From NCBI GenBank assembly GCA_947034895.1, contig OX344765.1, positions 34,601,001 to 34,665,000 on the forward strand: a DNA stretch of 64,000 nucleotides. Direction: 5' to 3'. Below are positions 1 to 11,013 of the stretch, one piece after another; the first letter of the stretch is position 1, and each line of letters opens with the position of its first letter. A program made the position numbers and the translations under genes. The notes below the pieces were generated by a model that saw nothing but the letters and a program-made list of their open reading frames with translations, ran no database searches and was not told where the DNA came from. Origin of the DNA: Rhytidiadelphus loreus. Its lineage: Eukaryota; Streptophyta; Bryopsida; Hypnales; Hylocomiaceae.

Positions 1-379
1 GTTTTTTTTGAGGAAGAATAGCAATTGTGACATTTTGAAGAATTTGGTGCAAACATAAAGCTACTTTTGGTGCAAATTTGGAGCTTGCAATTGCTAAGTG
101 GGAAGATAAAAATTTCGTACAATAGCGAATTTTTGTAAGCAAGGCAAAACATTCATGGAAAATCACATTATATTGCAAAAAAAATTGATACAGAGTCTCA
201 TTTCCATCCCAAGGCAACACATTCATGAACAATCATATTACATTGCCAAAAAATTGTTACATATTTTCATTTTGAAAGTATAAATGCCAAATTCTACATC
301 ACTAATAAGGGAATTGAACCCTTCTAGATTGCCCAATTGCACTGTTAGTGTCCTGTACAATACAAGACAAGACACATTA

Positions 380-502
380 GGAAAAAAAAAAAAGAAAAAA
401 AAAGAAAAAAAAAGAAAAAAAAAAAAAGAAAAAAAAAGAAAAAAAGAAAAAAAGAAAAAAAGAAAAAAAGAAAAAAAGAAAAATATATATATATATATAT
501 AT
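380..502. repeat. A-rich (A5-8G)n microsatellite followed by (TA)n
   Basis: About 100 bases of A-runs broken by single G residues are followed by about ten TA dinucleotides. This is simple sequence. The lysine-rich and phenylalanine-rich reading frames that cross it on the two strands are products of the repeat and not genes. No gene is visible in the first 900 bases. Confidence 0.95.
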
Positions 503-1492
503 GGATACTCCCAGTGCTCTAATAGTTCAACCGCAGGAATGCAGCACGTTGCCAACTCACTATAAAACTAGTGCCAGCAGTGTCTCCAAGGGACAACGCT
601 CTTGAATCATCATGTCAATGTTGCTGAAAGATTCACTAGCACCAGATCACCAAAGGCTTCAATCACCGTCTCACGCAACTGGATCCGCTAGGTCTTCAGT
701 GAAGGAAAACTTGAATTGCAAGGCACGCCTAATCTCATGAATACTAAGGCAAAATTTAGATATAATGAGGATACTGCTTCTACACAACTACGCATCCCAT
801 TGCTGGCCAACTTTTACTGCACTTTTCCATGATTCGATGGCTTCCTTGTAAGGGAAATTCTCAAGCAAAAAGTACTTCTAGCCAAACATACATACAACTA
901 GCGATAGATGCTTTCCTAACCTATTTTTCTAGTAAGATTTCAGAAACTTGAGTGTGGAAAAACACCTCTCATCCTCCACTAATCCAAGAACTAGACAACA
1001 ACCTGTTTCTGCAAGCTTAAAGTACTCTGGAATAAGCTTATTCAAATGTTGTAATTGGAAAAGTTTCCGCCATAATGCAATGACCGGATTCAAGGTGAAT
1101 GACAGACCACAAGCAGCCTTTGCATTTTCTTTCATGGTCACTTTAAAAAGCCCTTGCTGATTGTCTAGTGCAGACGCTGAAAGCATCTCAGGACAAGAAT
1201 ATGGCACCCTCCTGTCATACAAAGGTTGTGTTTTGTTTACCACTTTCAAATTGCAGAAGAACTCCTTCAATATCGCCAAGTGATGTCCGAAACTGACATC
1301 GACACCATCCTACCTCCAATATTGCGGGTAGATGATGCCAAAGGCATCCAAAAGCTCTTATTGAGGAAACCTACAGTCAAGCTCATCAATGAGATTGGAA
1401 GCAATTTCAGCACAAATGCAAACAAACGAATTAAATGCAGCACAAGCATGCACATAATATAACAAATTCAAGCTACAAAAGCGGTACTAAAA

Positions 1493-1850
1493 CAGTCTCT
1501 ACCTAAGCACTAGCAGAAAGAACCTCAGATTAAGCCAAAAAAATGGGAAACATAAGTATATCTCAGTCTCTGCCTAAGCACCAATAGACCGCACCTCAAA
1601 CTAAGCCAAAAAAATGGGAAACATAAGTATACCTCAGTCTTCGCCTAAACACCAATAGATCGCACCTCAAACTAAGCCAAAAAAATGGGAAACATAAGTA
1701 TATCTCAGTCTCCGCCTAAGCACCAACAGACCGTGCCTTAGACTAAGCCAAAAAAATGGGAAACATAAGTATACCTTAGTCTCCACCTAAGCAACAACAG
1801 ACTACACCTCAGACTAAGCCAAAAAAATGGGAAACATAAGCCAAACATAA
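1493..1850. repeat. 71-bp tandem array, about five copies
   Basis: The phrase beginning CAGTCTC..CCTAAGCAC recurs at 1493, 1564, 1635, 1706 and about 1777, a strict 71-base period. Each copy ends with AAGCCAAAAAAATGGGAAAC. The last copies decay into shorter AAACATAAG repeats up to about 1890. The array lies inside the decayed hAT gene. No coding function is seen. Confidence 0.93.
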
Positions 1851-3163
1851 GTAGCCAAACATAAGCAACCATAAGTATGAACCTATACAGCCAAACATAA
1901 ATAGCCAATTCGCCACCCAAATGTAAGCACCCAACTCAAACCACAAGCAAGTAACAATAAACTTGCATCATAAAAAAAATGGGAAACAAAATTTTTAAAA
2001 ACTAAACATAAGCAAGCATAAGGAAATTTCAAAAAACAAACTCCAAACTCCAAAAACTTACCTGAAAATTGTTGTTCGATATTGTCTTGCACCTAGTTGA
2101 ATTCCTCTTGTGTCACAAACAGATGCTAACCACTCTACTTATCGTGGCAACGTGCAAAAACACGAGTGTTTTCAAAATTGAACACCAAGTGGCAAATGCC
2201 ACTATCACCAAGCAGCGGAGACCACTATTCGGGAATGTTCGGGCTGGACAACGAAACCAAGTCACTGTAATGGAGGAAGTCAACTTTGTTGAAAGTAGTT
2301 GCACCATCAACAAACATGCGTGCCAATTCATCCTGGCACAACTTCATCACGCTCAAGAAATCACAAATGAAAATATCACGAGATTGTGAGAGCTTAATGA
2401 GGCAATGGACGGCATTGATAAGAGGCACAAAGAGAGCCAAGGAAAGCAAGACTTCAATATCAGCCAAGAGATCAAAGTTGTCTGCATCCCCAGCTTGAGA
2501 TTTTGAACTAGGTCCTGCTGTCATGTCCACACCCATCTTCACAAGTAAAGTGCGATACTCCAACAAAATTCTTGTTGTTGGACTCCGCATGGAAATCCAT
2601 CTAGTTTCCACATTGCGCACCATTTTGTTACCTTTAGTTTCCATGAGATCAGTAAGCCTCTCTAATTCAACGTGACGCTTATTGCATCGGCAGAAGTACG
2701 CATACACGGTCTAGAAGAGACCCTCGAGCCTGGACACCAAAGAAAATTTCAACATTGTCTCAACTACGAGATTCAACCGATGACTAATACAACTAGCACC
2801 AATTAGAAATGGAGCCCATTTTTCCTAAATCTGGGCTGTGACTCTTGTCTTGAAACCTTGAAATGTACTAACACCATTGGTGCCAAAGCACACCACTTTT
2901 CTTGCAATTTCCTCACATGTAAGCTCTCCCTCCCTCATTAAAGCATGTATGATAAAGTCATTCAAGTGAGTCACAGTACCACTCTTAGAAACACAAGACA
3001 AGAGTAGAAAATGCCATATTCTCTCCCACTGGTCCATGGCATAAATGTAAACCCCCAACCAAGAGTTATTATCAATTGTCGTAACCTCATCGGTGCTTAT
3101 GAAAATTACGAAGGCAGATTGCACAACAAACTTCAAGGCCGCCAAGACAGAACCATGGAGATG

Positions 3164-3379
3164 CACTATAAGAAACCCGCGTTTTAGTTGGCGTTTTGTA
3201 ATTTTTTCAGACGGATTTTAGGTGACGTCAGAAAAAACAACTTATGTTTTTTCATGTCCAATGTAACATTTGGATGTTACATTGGATGTGAAAAAACATA
3301 AGTTTTTTTTTTTGACGTCACCTAAAATCCGTCTGAAAAAATTACAAAACGCCAACTAAAATGCGGGTTTCTTATAGTG
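3164..3379. mobile_element. Foldback MITE with CACTA-type ends and 3-bp target duplication
   Basis: The element starts CACTATAAGAAACCCGC and ends with its reverse complement, and it is flanked on both sides by ATG. A 3-bp target duplication with CACTA termini is the signature of the CACTA (En/Spm) superfamily. The two arms match over about 100 bases each with very few mismatches and almost no loop, so the element is practically one long hairpin. It has no coding capacity. It sits inside the hAT-like transposase reading frame: the frame leaves off with ..MSEH on one side and resumes with LHGSVLAAL on the other. Confidence 0.9.
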
Positions 3380-4199
3380 ATGTTCACTCATCTCCCAGCC
3401 CGTCGTCTCCAACCAATGTTTCTTGGGGAGATTTCTTACCTTAAGTTGCTTTAGCAACTGCTGATGACGCTCGTAATCACACATTAGACGACCATAATTG
3501 AGAATGTGAAAAAGTGTTGGAATTGAACTTGCTTCCGCTTGAACTCACCGTCCAAGCCTCCAAGCAATTGGTTAGAAACACTTGCCGATTGCTTTTGTCC
3601 AACCTACAATTTCACCAACTACAAATGTTTGCAATCGTGCTTGGTGAAAATGTCACCTTTCTTTACATGAGGCAAGGGAACGCCATCCTTGCGATAGGTG
3701 CTTTTACCCTCGTGTTTCTCCAAATTGTCAACTTTTGGAACGAGGATCTTGCGTCGCCCCGTCGTGGAAGTATAGTTGTGACACAAAATCCCAATGACAT
3801 CTCCATCGGAATTGATTTCCCCCTCCGCCCAAGCAAATTTACATGCCCACACTTCTTACCATCGACGGGTAACAGTTGTGGGGGCAATCTTTGTCCTCTT
3901 ACGCCCGGACACCTCCCGCATTTTCATCCTCTTCCCCGACGCATGTCCCTCACCATCTTTCACAAGTTGAACATGATCGGTAATTGGAGATATCACTGTT
4001 ACATCAGAAGTGGGGCCATCGCAAGATATGGGATGTATAGGAAGTTGCGACAAACGCGTCTCCGACACATGAGTGATCTCAAAATAGTCAGGAGGAATGG
4101 GATCGCAGTTGGCGACTAAATATTTTTCCAAACCACTTGTGTTGCAGCTGGACCTGAATGTGAAGACTTGGAAGTTCTCTGGGAGTTTCAATCACAGCG

Positions 4200-5229
4200 C
4201 CATCATCAGAGGAAACTTGCACCTCCAACACCTCAAGGCAACAACACAAAGCCAACAATATACAGGAACAAGGCTACATCCAAAAAAATGCGGTAATTAA
4301 GAAAACAAAAGCATGGTGGAAAGGTAAGCAAGAAAGAACCACAAGCACAACTTGATGGAGTGCAAGAGCATCAGTGTTAACATACGGAGACGACAAGGAA
4401 GAGAGGCAAATCAGGCAATGTGTAAAGCACAACAAGAAGCGAAGGGAGCACCAATTAAATTCCCGATTCCTGAAAACAAACGTTCAATTGCCGCCTCCAT
4501 TTCCAAATTGTAGTGAATGTAGGAGTCAGAGCGTAACCAATTCACAATTTTACACTGGTTTCAGTATTTCACGGCAACGAGGAAGTGTCGGATTGGCGGC
4601 GGTGGCATTCCCAAAACCCCAACATGTAAAGCCAAAATTCAAAGTGGGGAGCAAGGGAATTTTTTTTTCAAAAGAAAAAATAATGGCAAGCTGATTCAGA
4701 GAATCCGTAGTTCCGCAGCATGGTGGTAGTGGCGGCTTGGCGAGTCGTGACTGGTGTCACTGGTGGAATGACAAACTAATCCTAGTATGACAATAATCTC
4801 ACTAACTAAGTAAATAAATGCCATAGTGCCACTGCAAAAACAGACTATTGCTAAACTAAGGTAAGTTTAGGAGAGAAAAGACGCTAATCCCCCCCTTCGA
4901 GCGTAGCTCTCAAAACTCTATCCCTTGCGAATGTGAACCCTTGGATTGGGCCGCTCGGCTCCCATATCAACGGTGCAAGATGCAAGGTGGCAAACAAATG
5001 AAACTTTTTTCGGAAAGTTTTTGCTCCCTCGCAACTAGATGAATTCGAGAACTGGAGATTGGATGTCCCCGCTTCTGTACATTTTTGCTCAAAATCTTTT
5101 CTAGAACTTCATTTCTCCAATGTACTTTTCGCAAACAGATTGGAAAAGTAGATTTTTGGTGCAAATTAGCTAGTTCTGTGAACACTGGTCTCCTTCCCGG
5201 CCAAGTATTGCATTGTTATGATGCTAAGC
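4200..5229. other. Intergenic, no gene recognised
   Basis: Short frames exist on both strands (for example 72 residues on the minus strand at 4967-5185), but none shows a recognisable domain, a splice-supported extension or biased codon use. Nothing else stands out. Confidence 0.6.
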
Positions 5230-5233
5230 TTAA

Positions 5234-5813
5234 ACCTTAAGCACTTTGATGTCCAATTTTCTGGATGATGAATAGAGTCATATTTTTTCTTTTTTTCTCA
5301 TTATTTTTTGGATGAAAGTCATCCTAATTTATGGAGATACTTTATAAAGTTTTTGTCCTATCTAATGGTCGGATTTTGTGTTAGTAGAGTACATATTTTT
5401 CTAAAATTATAAATGTGGAAGTATGTCAAGTGATTGACTTAGCCAAAATTGCATTGACTCTAGTTCAAAATTGGATTTGCAAAAACGAGGTCATAGATTT
5501 CAAAAAAACTAAAAAAATCACCATGTCAAGAGAAACTCATTTCAAATCCATTCCAACAAGTTTTACTTTGAAAATGATAATATTTTGTTTGTAATCGACT
5601 TCAGAAGGGACTTAAAAATATCCCTTTCAAATTTTATAAAAAATATATTGGTGATAGCATTGGTGAATCTAATCATACAGATAGAATCTAAAACTCAAAA
5701 TCTACATACAAATTTTATTCATAAATCAATACCAAAATATTCTTCCAAATAGTATTATATAACGATTTTCCCCAAATCATCAATTTTTGAGAAGATTTTG
5801 GACATTAAAGGGG
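5234..5813. mobile_element. TTAA-flanked non-autonomous element, subfamily A (copy 1)
   Basis: The element is bounded by TTAA at 5230-5233 and TTAA at 5814-5817. The right end reads ..TTAAAGGGG inward of the TTAA, and the left end reads ACCTTAAGCAC. Both ends share a subterminal match (GATGTCCAATTTTC versus AATGTCCAAAATCTTC in the reverse complement). Almost its whole length matches the reverse complement of 60940-61506, interspersed with mismatches (roughly four bases in five agree by eye). It has no coding capacity. TTAA target sites with CCC/GGG ends are the hallmark of piggyBac-type elements; the assignment to that superfamily is an inference from the ends only. Confidence 0.7.
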
Positions 5814-5984
5814 TTAATGGTTTCCTAAGATTGTGGTAATGGATGGGTGACTGACGCAAATGGGAGGGTTCAGTAGGTGTTGAAATTGCATGATTGAAAG
5901 GCATTGGGTTGTTCTACGGCTTAATGCCAAGTTCAATGGAATTGAATTTTGAGTTGTGCCAAATGAATTCCTAGAATAAATATA

Positions 5985-6116
5985 AGGTAGTCTACTCTTA
6001 AAGCAACCATTTAAGCTAACTCATCATTGATAGTAATAGATATTTCACGCAACATGTCAATCATTCTTGAATAGGTGTCACATTTAGAACATGGTTGCTT
6101 TTAGAGCAAACTACCT
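5985..6116. mobile_element. Short MITE with AGGTAGT..GCTCT terminal repeats, TA target site
   Basis: The left end reads AGGTAGTCTACTCTTAAAGC. The reverse complement of the right end reads AGGTAGTTTGCTCTAAAAGC, and the match continues into AACCAT. TA flanks both ends (5983-5984 and 6117-6118). Similar ends occur at 37656-37947 and 39636-40042, so this is a dispersed family. The TA site suggests a Tc1/mariner-type origin. Confidence 0.75.
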
Positions 6117-6719
6117 TAACACAACATTTTGATGGGTGTGTTTTTGTTTGTAATGTTGGCGCTCTAGCGCATGTTGGCAACAATGTTCTGCACTTCTTTT
6201 GGCTTCAGATGTTGGACCCTCAATGAAGTATAAAACATTTACATCAAATACTTCAAATGTTGCTTCCTCTTTGCAAAGATTCTTCTGCAGATGAGCAAGA
6301 CTATTTCTGATGAATTGGAGAGTATGCTGCTTAAGCAAAGTTGACTGCAACCAGGTAAGTCAATACTCATTAAAAATCGGCAATTTTTATGTCGTGAGAT
6401 GCACTAAGTTAGTAGTCCTTTAGACAGCAAATACTACTCCATGTCTGACAGGTGCAAGATTTTAGTTTTGCACATCAGTCTTTTATTTTGGAAGGAAATT
6501 TTTTCAGTTTCAGTTTTCGGCAGGGATGGTGACAACAGTTTGGTTCAGGCTACCGATTTTGGCAATTTTTGCATAATGTTTTGTTCTTTGATAGCTACAA
6601 TACAGTTTCAGGTAATTCGCAATAAAATTTTAACATAATTTCTATGACATTTGAGTTCACAATTGCATTTCTTTTCTTCAATTTCATAAATGGACTTGTA
6701 GCCAAATCAACATTCTTCA

Positions 6720-6941
6720 TGCAGCTATTGGCACCTTCCACTTGACATCAGGTCAAGATTGAGAGCAGAAAATGTAGAAGTGATTCAAACTTCTCAAGAA
6801 CGTTATAGAAAGAAGTGTTATGACCAGAAGTCCAATTTTAAAATTGTACATTATGCACCCAGTGTTACATTACCAGAACCAAGGCAAGTCGATAAGAATA
6901 TGGTTCCCTTTTCGGACACTATGACTTCCCACTGACCCCTA
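6720..6941 (+). other. Open exon-like stretch of unknown origin
   Basis: After a possible acceptor (CATGCAG) at about 6720, a frame of about 72 codons runs without a stop to TGA at about 6941. It is hydrophilic and of mixed composition (it includes RAENVEVIQTSQERYRKK and VTLPEPRQVDKNMVPF). A good donor motif (CCAG|GTAAGT) lies upstream at about 6354. I do not recognise the protein. It may be the last exon of an unrecognised or broken gene, or a transposon remnant. Confidence 0.3.
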
Positions 6942-8220
6942 CAATACTTGAACAATCTCATGTAGATTTGGAGCCAACTGTCGCTGTTACAATTGTGCTG
7001 CAAAACTGGGGCTCCTCACACCCAAAAAATTAAACTAAGTTCACTGTTAGGTTCTTCCCAAGCGCACAAATTCCATGCAATCTCTTCATTTCTGTCACTG
7101 AACTTTCACCTAGACTCTCTACTAAACAAAGATGAGTACATTATACCATCAGACCAGAGACGAACAGCGGCCTTCTCATCTCCAAGAGCATCGGTGAGAG
7201 TTCAAAACTAGACTATGACCTGTGAAAGTGGACATGGTAACAACTGACATGGTATCATATTTGTTCGCATTACTAACGAAAGTTGGTTTGCTCCGGTAGC
7301 GAGAAGCTTGACACAGTACCAAAACTTTGCGTGTACAGATTGAAATCTGGGGTTTACTAAAACAGCTTTCGGCAAATTATACTGATTACTGAGCTCATCA
7401 ATCCCTAGATTAGATTGAGAGCTCAAACTCTAAATTCTGCTGTACTCAATGCGAATCATTCCAGGACCTGAATTGACTGGTTCATAGCGCCGTTGGTGAC
7501 CACCGAAGGGTAAGCAACTGAGTGCTAAAATAATGAGAAGCAGACGTACAAGATACCTGAGATCAGCAAAATTCAGCAAAACCACCAGCAAGGACCGTTT
7601 CACCCAAATGCTTGACCTCTCAACTTCACCAAAAGTAACACATGAGCACCTTAAGAATGCATATTTGTTCACCAAACACAAGGACTGAAAACGTAAACAC
7701 TTTGTGGAGGATAAGGCACTCCATTGAATGGCGTGACCAATGTAACGCAAATGTGTACGAGGTGCAAGCCCAAGTCTTAGTTGCTTCACGTTGACTGAGG
7801 CCACAAGGAGTGGTCTTGCCCACTGATTAGTTTCGAGGAATTGAGCCTGAGCTTGTATCTTTGCAAATAGCGGCACATTTCTAAACAATCATCATCGACG
7901 ATTCAAAGGAGTGATTACAATGTTGCTCTCGATTTAACTGCATTCTTCGCTGAGGCAATACAAATCACCAGAACCTTCAACACAAAAACACTCCTCTGAA
8001 ACCTGACGCTCCGCGCAATCAAATGTAAGTTCCAAGGAGCAAGATGGTTTCAACCGCTTAAAAAATGCAAGACATACCTGAATATTGAAGGCACAGAAAC
8101 TGCGACACGAACTTTTATGAAATCGATTCACCCACGGTTGTCTTGTACAGGTGCACAGCCGGGTCGAAACGAGAACGAGGAATCCGTTCACAACTTCAAA
8201 AGTATTCAAAGTGATAGGAG

Positions 8221-8318
8221 GGAGTGGCGAGGGCGACGGTGGTGAAGGAGGTGGTGGTCATGGTGGAGGTGGCGATGGCGGAGGCGGGGAATGGTGATGG
8301 TGATGATGGTGAAGAAGT
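8221..8318. repeat. GGTGGN-rich trinucleotide tract
   Basis: About 100 bases of GGTGG/GGCGG triplets occur on the plus strand, ending in GATGGTGATGATGG. The stretch stands out as GC-rich in AT-rich DNA. It would encode glycine-rich or histidine/proline-rich peptides, but no gene model that includes it is supported. Confidence 0.8.
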
Positions 8319-9061
8319 CTTCCACTCTCGATGACAGGAGAGAACGAAACCTGCGATGATGTTCGTGCCTCTAGCCCTGTCCACTCGGGACACATGATTT
8401 CCACCATCGTCAACTCTTACAAAAGCCCCATCCAGCTGCCGGGAAACCGATGGCAGAACCAGAACAGCAACAAAGAAACACCAACCAAACCGCCTTGGCA
8501 CCCCACATAATTCTGATTGATTCTACGGCAATCTTAAGACTCGCTTGCAAGCACAGAATCGATCAAATCTTCGGTTGTTTCCTAGAAACAAATCCTTTCA
8601 CTCTGTTGAAGACGCGCACGCTGTTCCAATTGCTGCCTTAATGACTTCGCTCTATTATCGAGTCCATCCTCTACATTAGTCTCGCTGATTCGAAACTTCA
8701 AAAAACATGTCCCTAGCTAGAATAGTCAATAAAAACAATATGCCCAATCATGCTTGGTGTACACAACAAAGTGAACAAACCTCGAGAGAGCCTGCTTAAG
8801 GATGGATTCTACCTTTAAAACTACGAACATGGCATTGGTACAAGATTAGAACTATGAATCTTTGATGCATCCCTTCATGTTGCAGAGAAGAAGTTTGAAA
8901 AGTTCACTATCAAAGGATTCCTCAATTCTATTTTAGGGCTATGACAAGTGGGGTTGCTGGAGAGCTGCCATCTGTATGGGGACGTGTTACAGAACAGCGG
9001 AGACTGTCGGCTCCCATACCAATGTGCAGTGGTTTAGGTCATCTGCGCTCGGGGATCGAAT

Positions 9062-10203
9062 CTAGAAGTACTCATGCAGAAAACGAAAAGAGGCGTTCTT
9101 CTGAATCCGACCACTTCGATCCTTATAGATCTTATCAGCAATCTCCGGGTTGCAGCAGATTTCATTCAAAAACCACGCACGAGTGGCGGCGGTACGCGGT
9201 GTCTGCCCCAGCCAGCAAAAAATCAATAGCAACGTCTCGCAATTCCTTGTCGCTGAAGCTGTCCTCAGTCCCACGCGCATGTGCCATAAACTTGGAAAGA
9301 AGATCCTTCCTCTCCTGAGAATCCAATCCAGAAAACGAAACCCAGTGACAAAATCGCAGATTGGACGTGATTTTCATACTAATATATCTGCACTTTTCTG
9401 AAGAGAGCTTCAAAGTACAAATCCTTCGGTAATCGACCTCAGCACCAGAAATGGTTTATTATGAAACTCATAAATTCCTTGCCTTCGTTATGCGCTTGTG
9501 CAATCTCCTCACCTCTAACTTTTGATTATCACGTTCTTTGCGAACAGCCTTGCGGAAGCGGCGCTCTACTCCTACGTCCAGCACTCTTTGTAATTGAAAA
9601 TAGAGGAGTGATAATTCGCAGAGTCAGCAGCCTTAACTTTGCGCTGCATCAAAAGCCTAGCTTGGCGAACGGTACCTCGGGCAGATCAGGCGAAATTCCA
9701 CCTAATTCGAAACTCCGAACGCGACGTTGCAGATGCTGTCCAAAGTCATATATACGGTGAGCCAAGCTCTCCATAACATAGATCAATGAACGCTTATCAG
9801 ATTTGTGATATACGAACGTACAGATCGAAAGAAGCAGCAACCAGTATCGATTGCACCGTGAAGTATCCGTTGTTCAAAATATTGGAGATACGATACTCGC
9901 GGGCATATGTGTAGCCCCTTCCACATAGTCATGGAACTTGCAAATGTTCTGTCCCAGACCCATAATTCGGGTGCACAGATTTTAAACTGAAATTCTGAAG
10001 ACACTGGAGTCTGAATTCCTTTAGCGCACCTGAAATTCGACAGGCTTGTCCGCAGCCATGACTTGTTTTAAGACGTTCGCAAGCTTAATGGCATCTTCTG
10101 GAAACACGCTGTTGCTCTTGGAGCTTGCGTGTAGAGCTAGAATTCTGTACTGGCAATTTTGCGGTGACGACACCAGGCATTTCCATCCACCATAAAAATT
10201 CAA
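9062..10203 (-). pseudogene. Decayed cytochrome P450 (CYP86-clan-like, e.g. CYP704)
   Basis: On the minus strand three pieces follow P450 order. The first (10203-10021) ends in VFPEDAIKLANVLKQVM. The second (about 9760-9540), after frame changes, reads LPEVPFAK and then YFQLQRVLDVGVERRFRKAV, which resembles the LWKLKR..NVGSE region of CYP86/CYP704 fatty-acid hydroxylases. The third (9413-9062) carries the I-helix segment KFMAHARGTEDSFSDKELRD, then IDFLLAGADT, and, one frame over, WFLNEICCNPEIADKI. The I-helix is thus cut by a frameshift right after GADT. I could not find a convincing heme-binding FxxGxRxCxG motif downstream, and the N-terminal membrane anchor is missing. An intact gene of this clan would hydroxylate fatty acids at the ER. 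This copy looks dead. Confidence 0.72.
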
Positions 10204-10759
10204 CGCCCTGAGCTAGAAGTCCTCGAGTCTCCAGGATTTATTTGCGTCGCCCTACTGCAGGTTCACATCGTCAAGGTAATGTCAATACGTTGCAACATAT
10301 CCAGTTCGTGAGTACTATTGCTCTCAACTACGGATTCAAGGCTCACATTTTGTATACTCCAGGTCTTGCTTGCCGCCCAACTCATGAAATCTACATTTCC
10401 AAACCCCCATCATCCTCTGATCCATCCATCACTTCCACGAGGATATCAAAGTAGTGAGCTTGGGCATCTGCATCACTCTTAAAAAGTGAGTATTATATAT
10501 CCATCATAGTGCACTACAAATTGGTCATGCATAGCCACAACTAAACAAAGCATACATTTCCCAGCAAGAAAATTTCCTACTGTAGCAAAACATTAGTATG
10601 AACTACAGTAAATTGAAATCAGTCAGAAAAAACGTGAAAAAGTTCCTGCTAAGATTTCAAACACCGACAAGGGAAACTTCCCATTTGAGCAAGCCTTGCT
10701 CAAATAAGATGATGATGCATTGATAGGCAGTCTTGATTAAGAAGACAACATGTGATATA

Positions 10760-11011
10760 CTCCCTCTGTCCTGAAATGATAGTCCACAATTTTGTTAAGA
10801 TTTTTTAATGCCAATTTGATTGATCATATTGTGAAAAAAAATAATTAAGAAAGGTTTTTAATTTTATGTCACTAGAATCAATGAAGGAAATTGCATGTGT
10901 TCATTGCAACCTAAATAAGAATAGTCAGAACGAGGTCTCTATATGACCTACTCAAAATAGCCTTTAAAAACATGACATTCACAGTGGACAATCATTTCAG
11001 GATGGAGGGAG
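10760..11011. mobile_element. Stowaway-type MITE (Tc1/mariner)
   Basis: The 252-base element begins CTCCCTCTGTCCTGAAATGA. The reverse complement of its right end begins CTCCCTCCATCCTGAAATGA, and the match extends to about 28 bases. TA flanks both ends (10758-10759 and 11012-11013). Plant Stowaway elements have exactly this CTCCCTC end and TA target. No coding capacity. Confidence 0.93.
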
Positions 11012-11013
11012 TA

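Larger units (their letters stand above)
929..4191 (-). pseudogene. Decayed hAT-type transposase gene (zinc-finger/ZNF862-like family)
   Basis: Reading on the minus strand, five fragments lie in the right order for one hAT-like transposase. An N-terminal part (3619-4191) contains a basic stretch, then WACKFAWAEGEI and KILVPKVDNLEKHEGK. A core (2825-3166) contains FISTDEVTTIDNNSWLGVY and ARKVVCFGTNGVSTFQG. A middle part (2225-2707) contains NVETRWISM. The C-terminal dimerisation region (929-1279) contains the motif ERCFSTLKFLKS. These are hallmarks of the plant zinc-finger hAT proteins that carry a DUF4371-like core (family knowledge). The gene is broken by frame changes, stops, a 71-bp tandem array (1493-1860) and a foldback element at 3164-3379, so no full-length protein can be made. 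The element boundaries (terminal repeats and 8-bp target duplications) were not found. Whether it was an active transposon or a host-domesticated copy before decay cannot be told from this copy. Confidence 0.8.

Noticed and set aside
301..350. tRNA B-box-like GGTTCAATTCCC on the minus strand
   Set aside because: No cloverleaf, A box or acceptor stem could be formed around it; not called a tRNA or SINE.
238..565. Frames of 93-105 codons on both strands at the left edge
   Set aside because: They are produced by the A/G microsatellite (poly-Lys on one strand, poly-Phe on the other).
3514..4119. 201-codon plus-strand frame
   Set aside because: It is antisense to the N-terminal part of the decayed hAT transposase, which has recognisable motifs on the minus strand.
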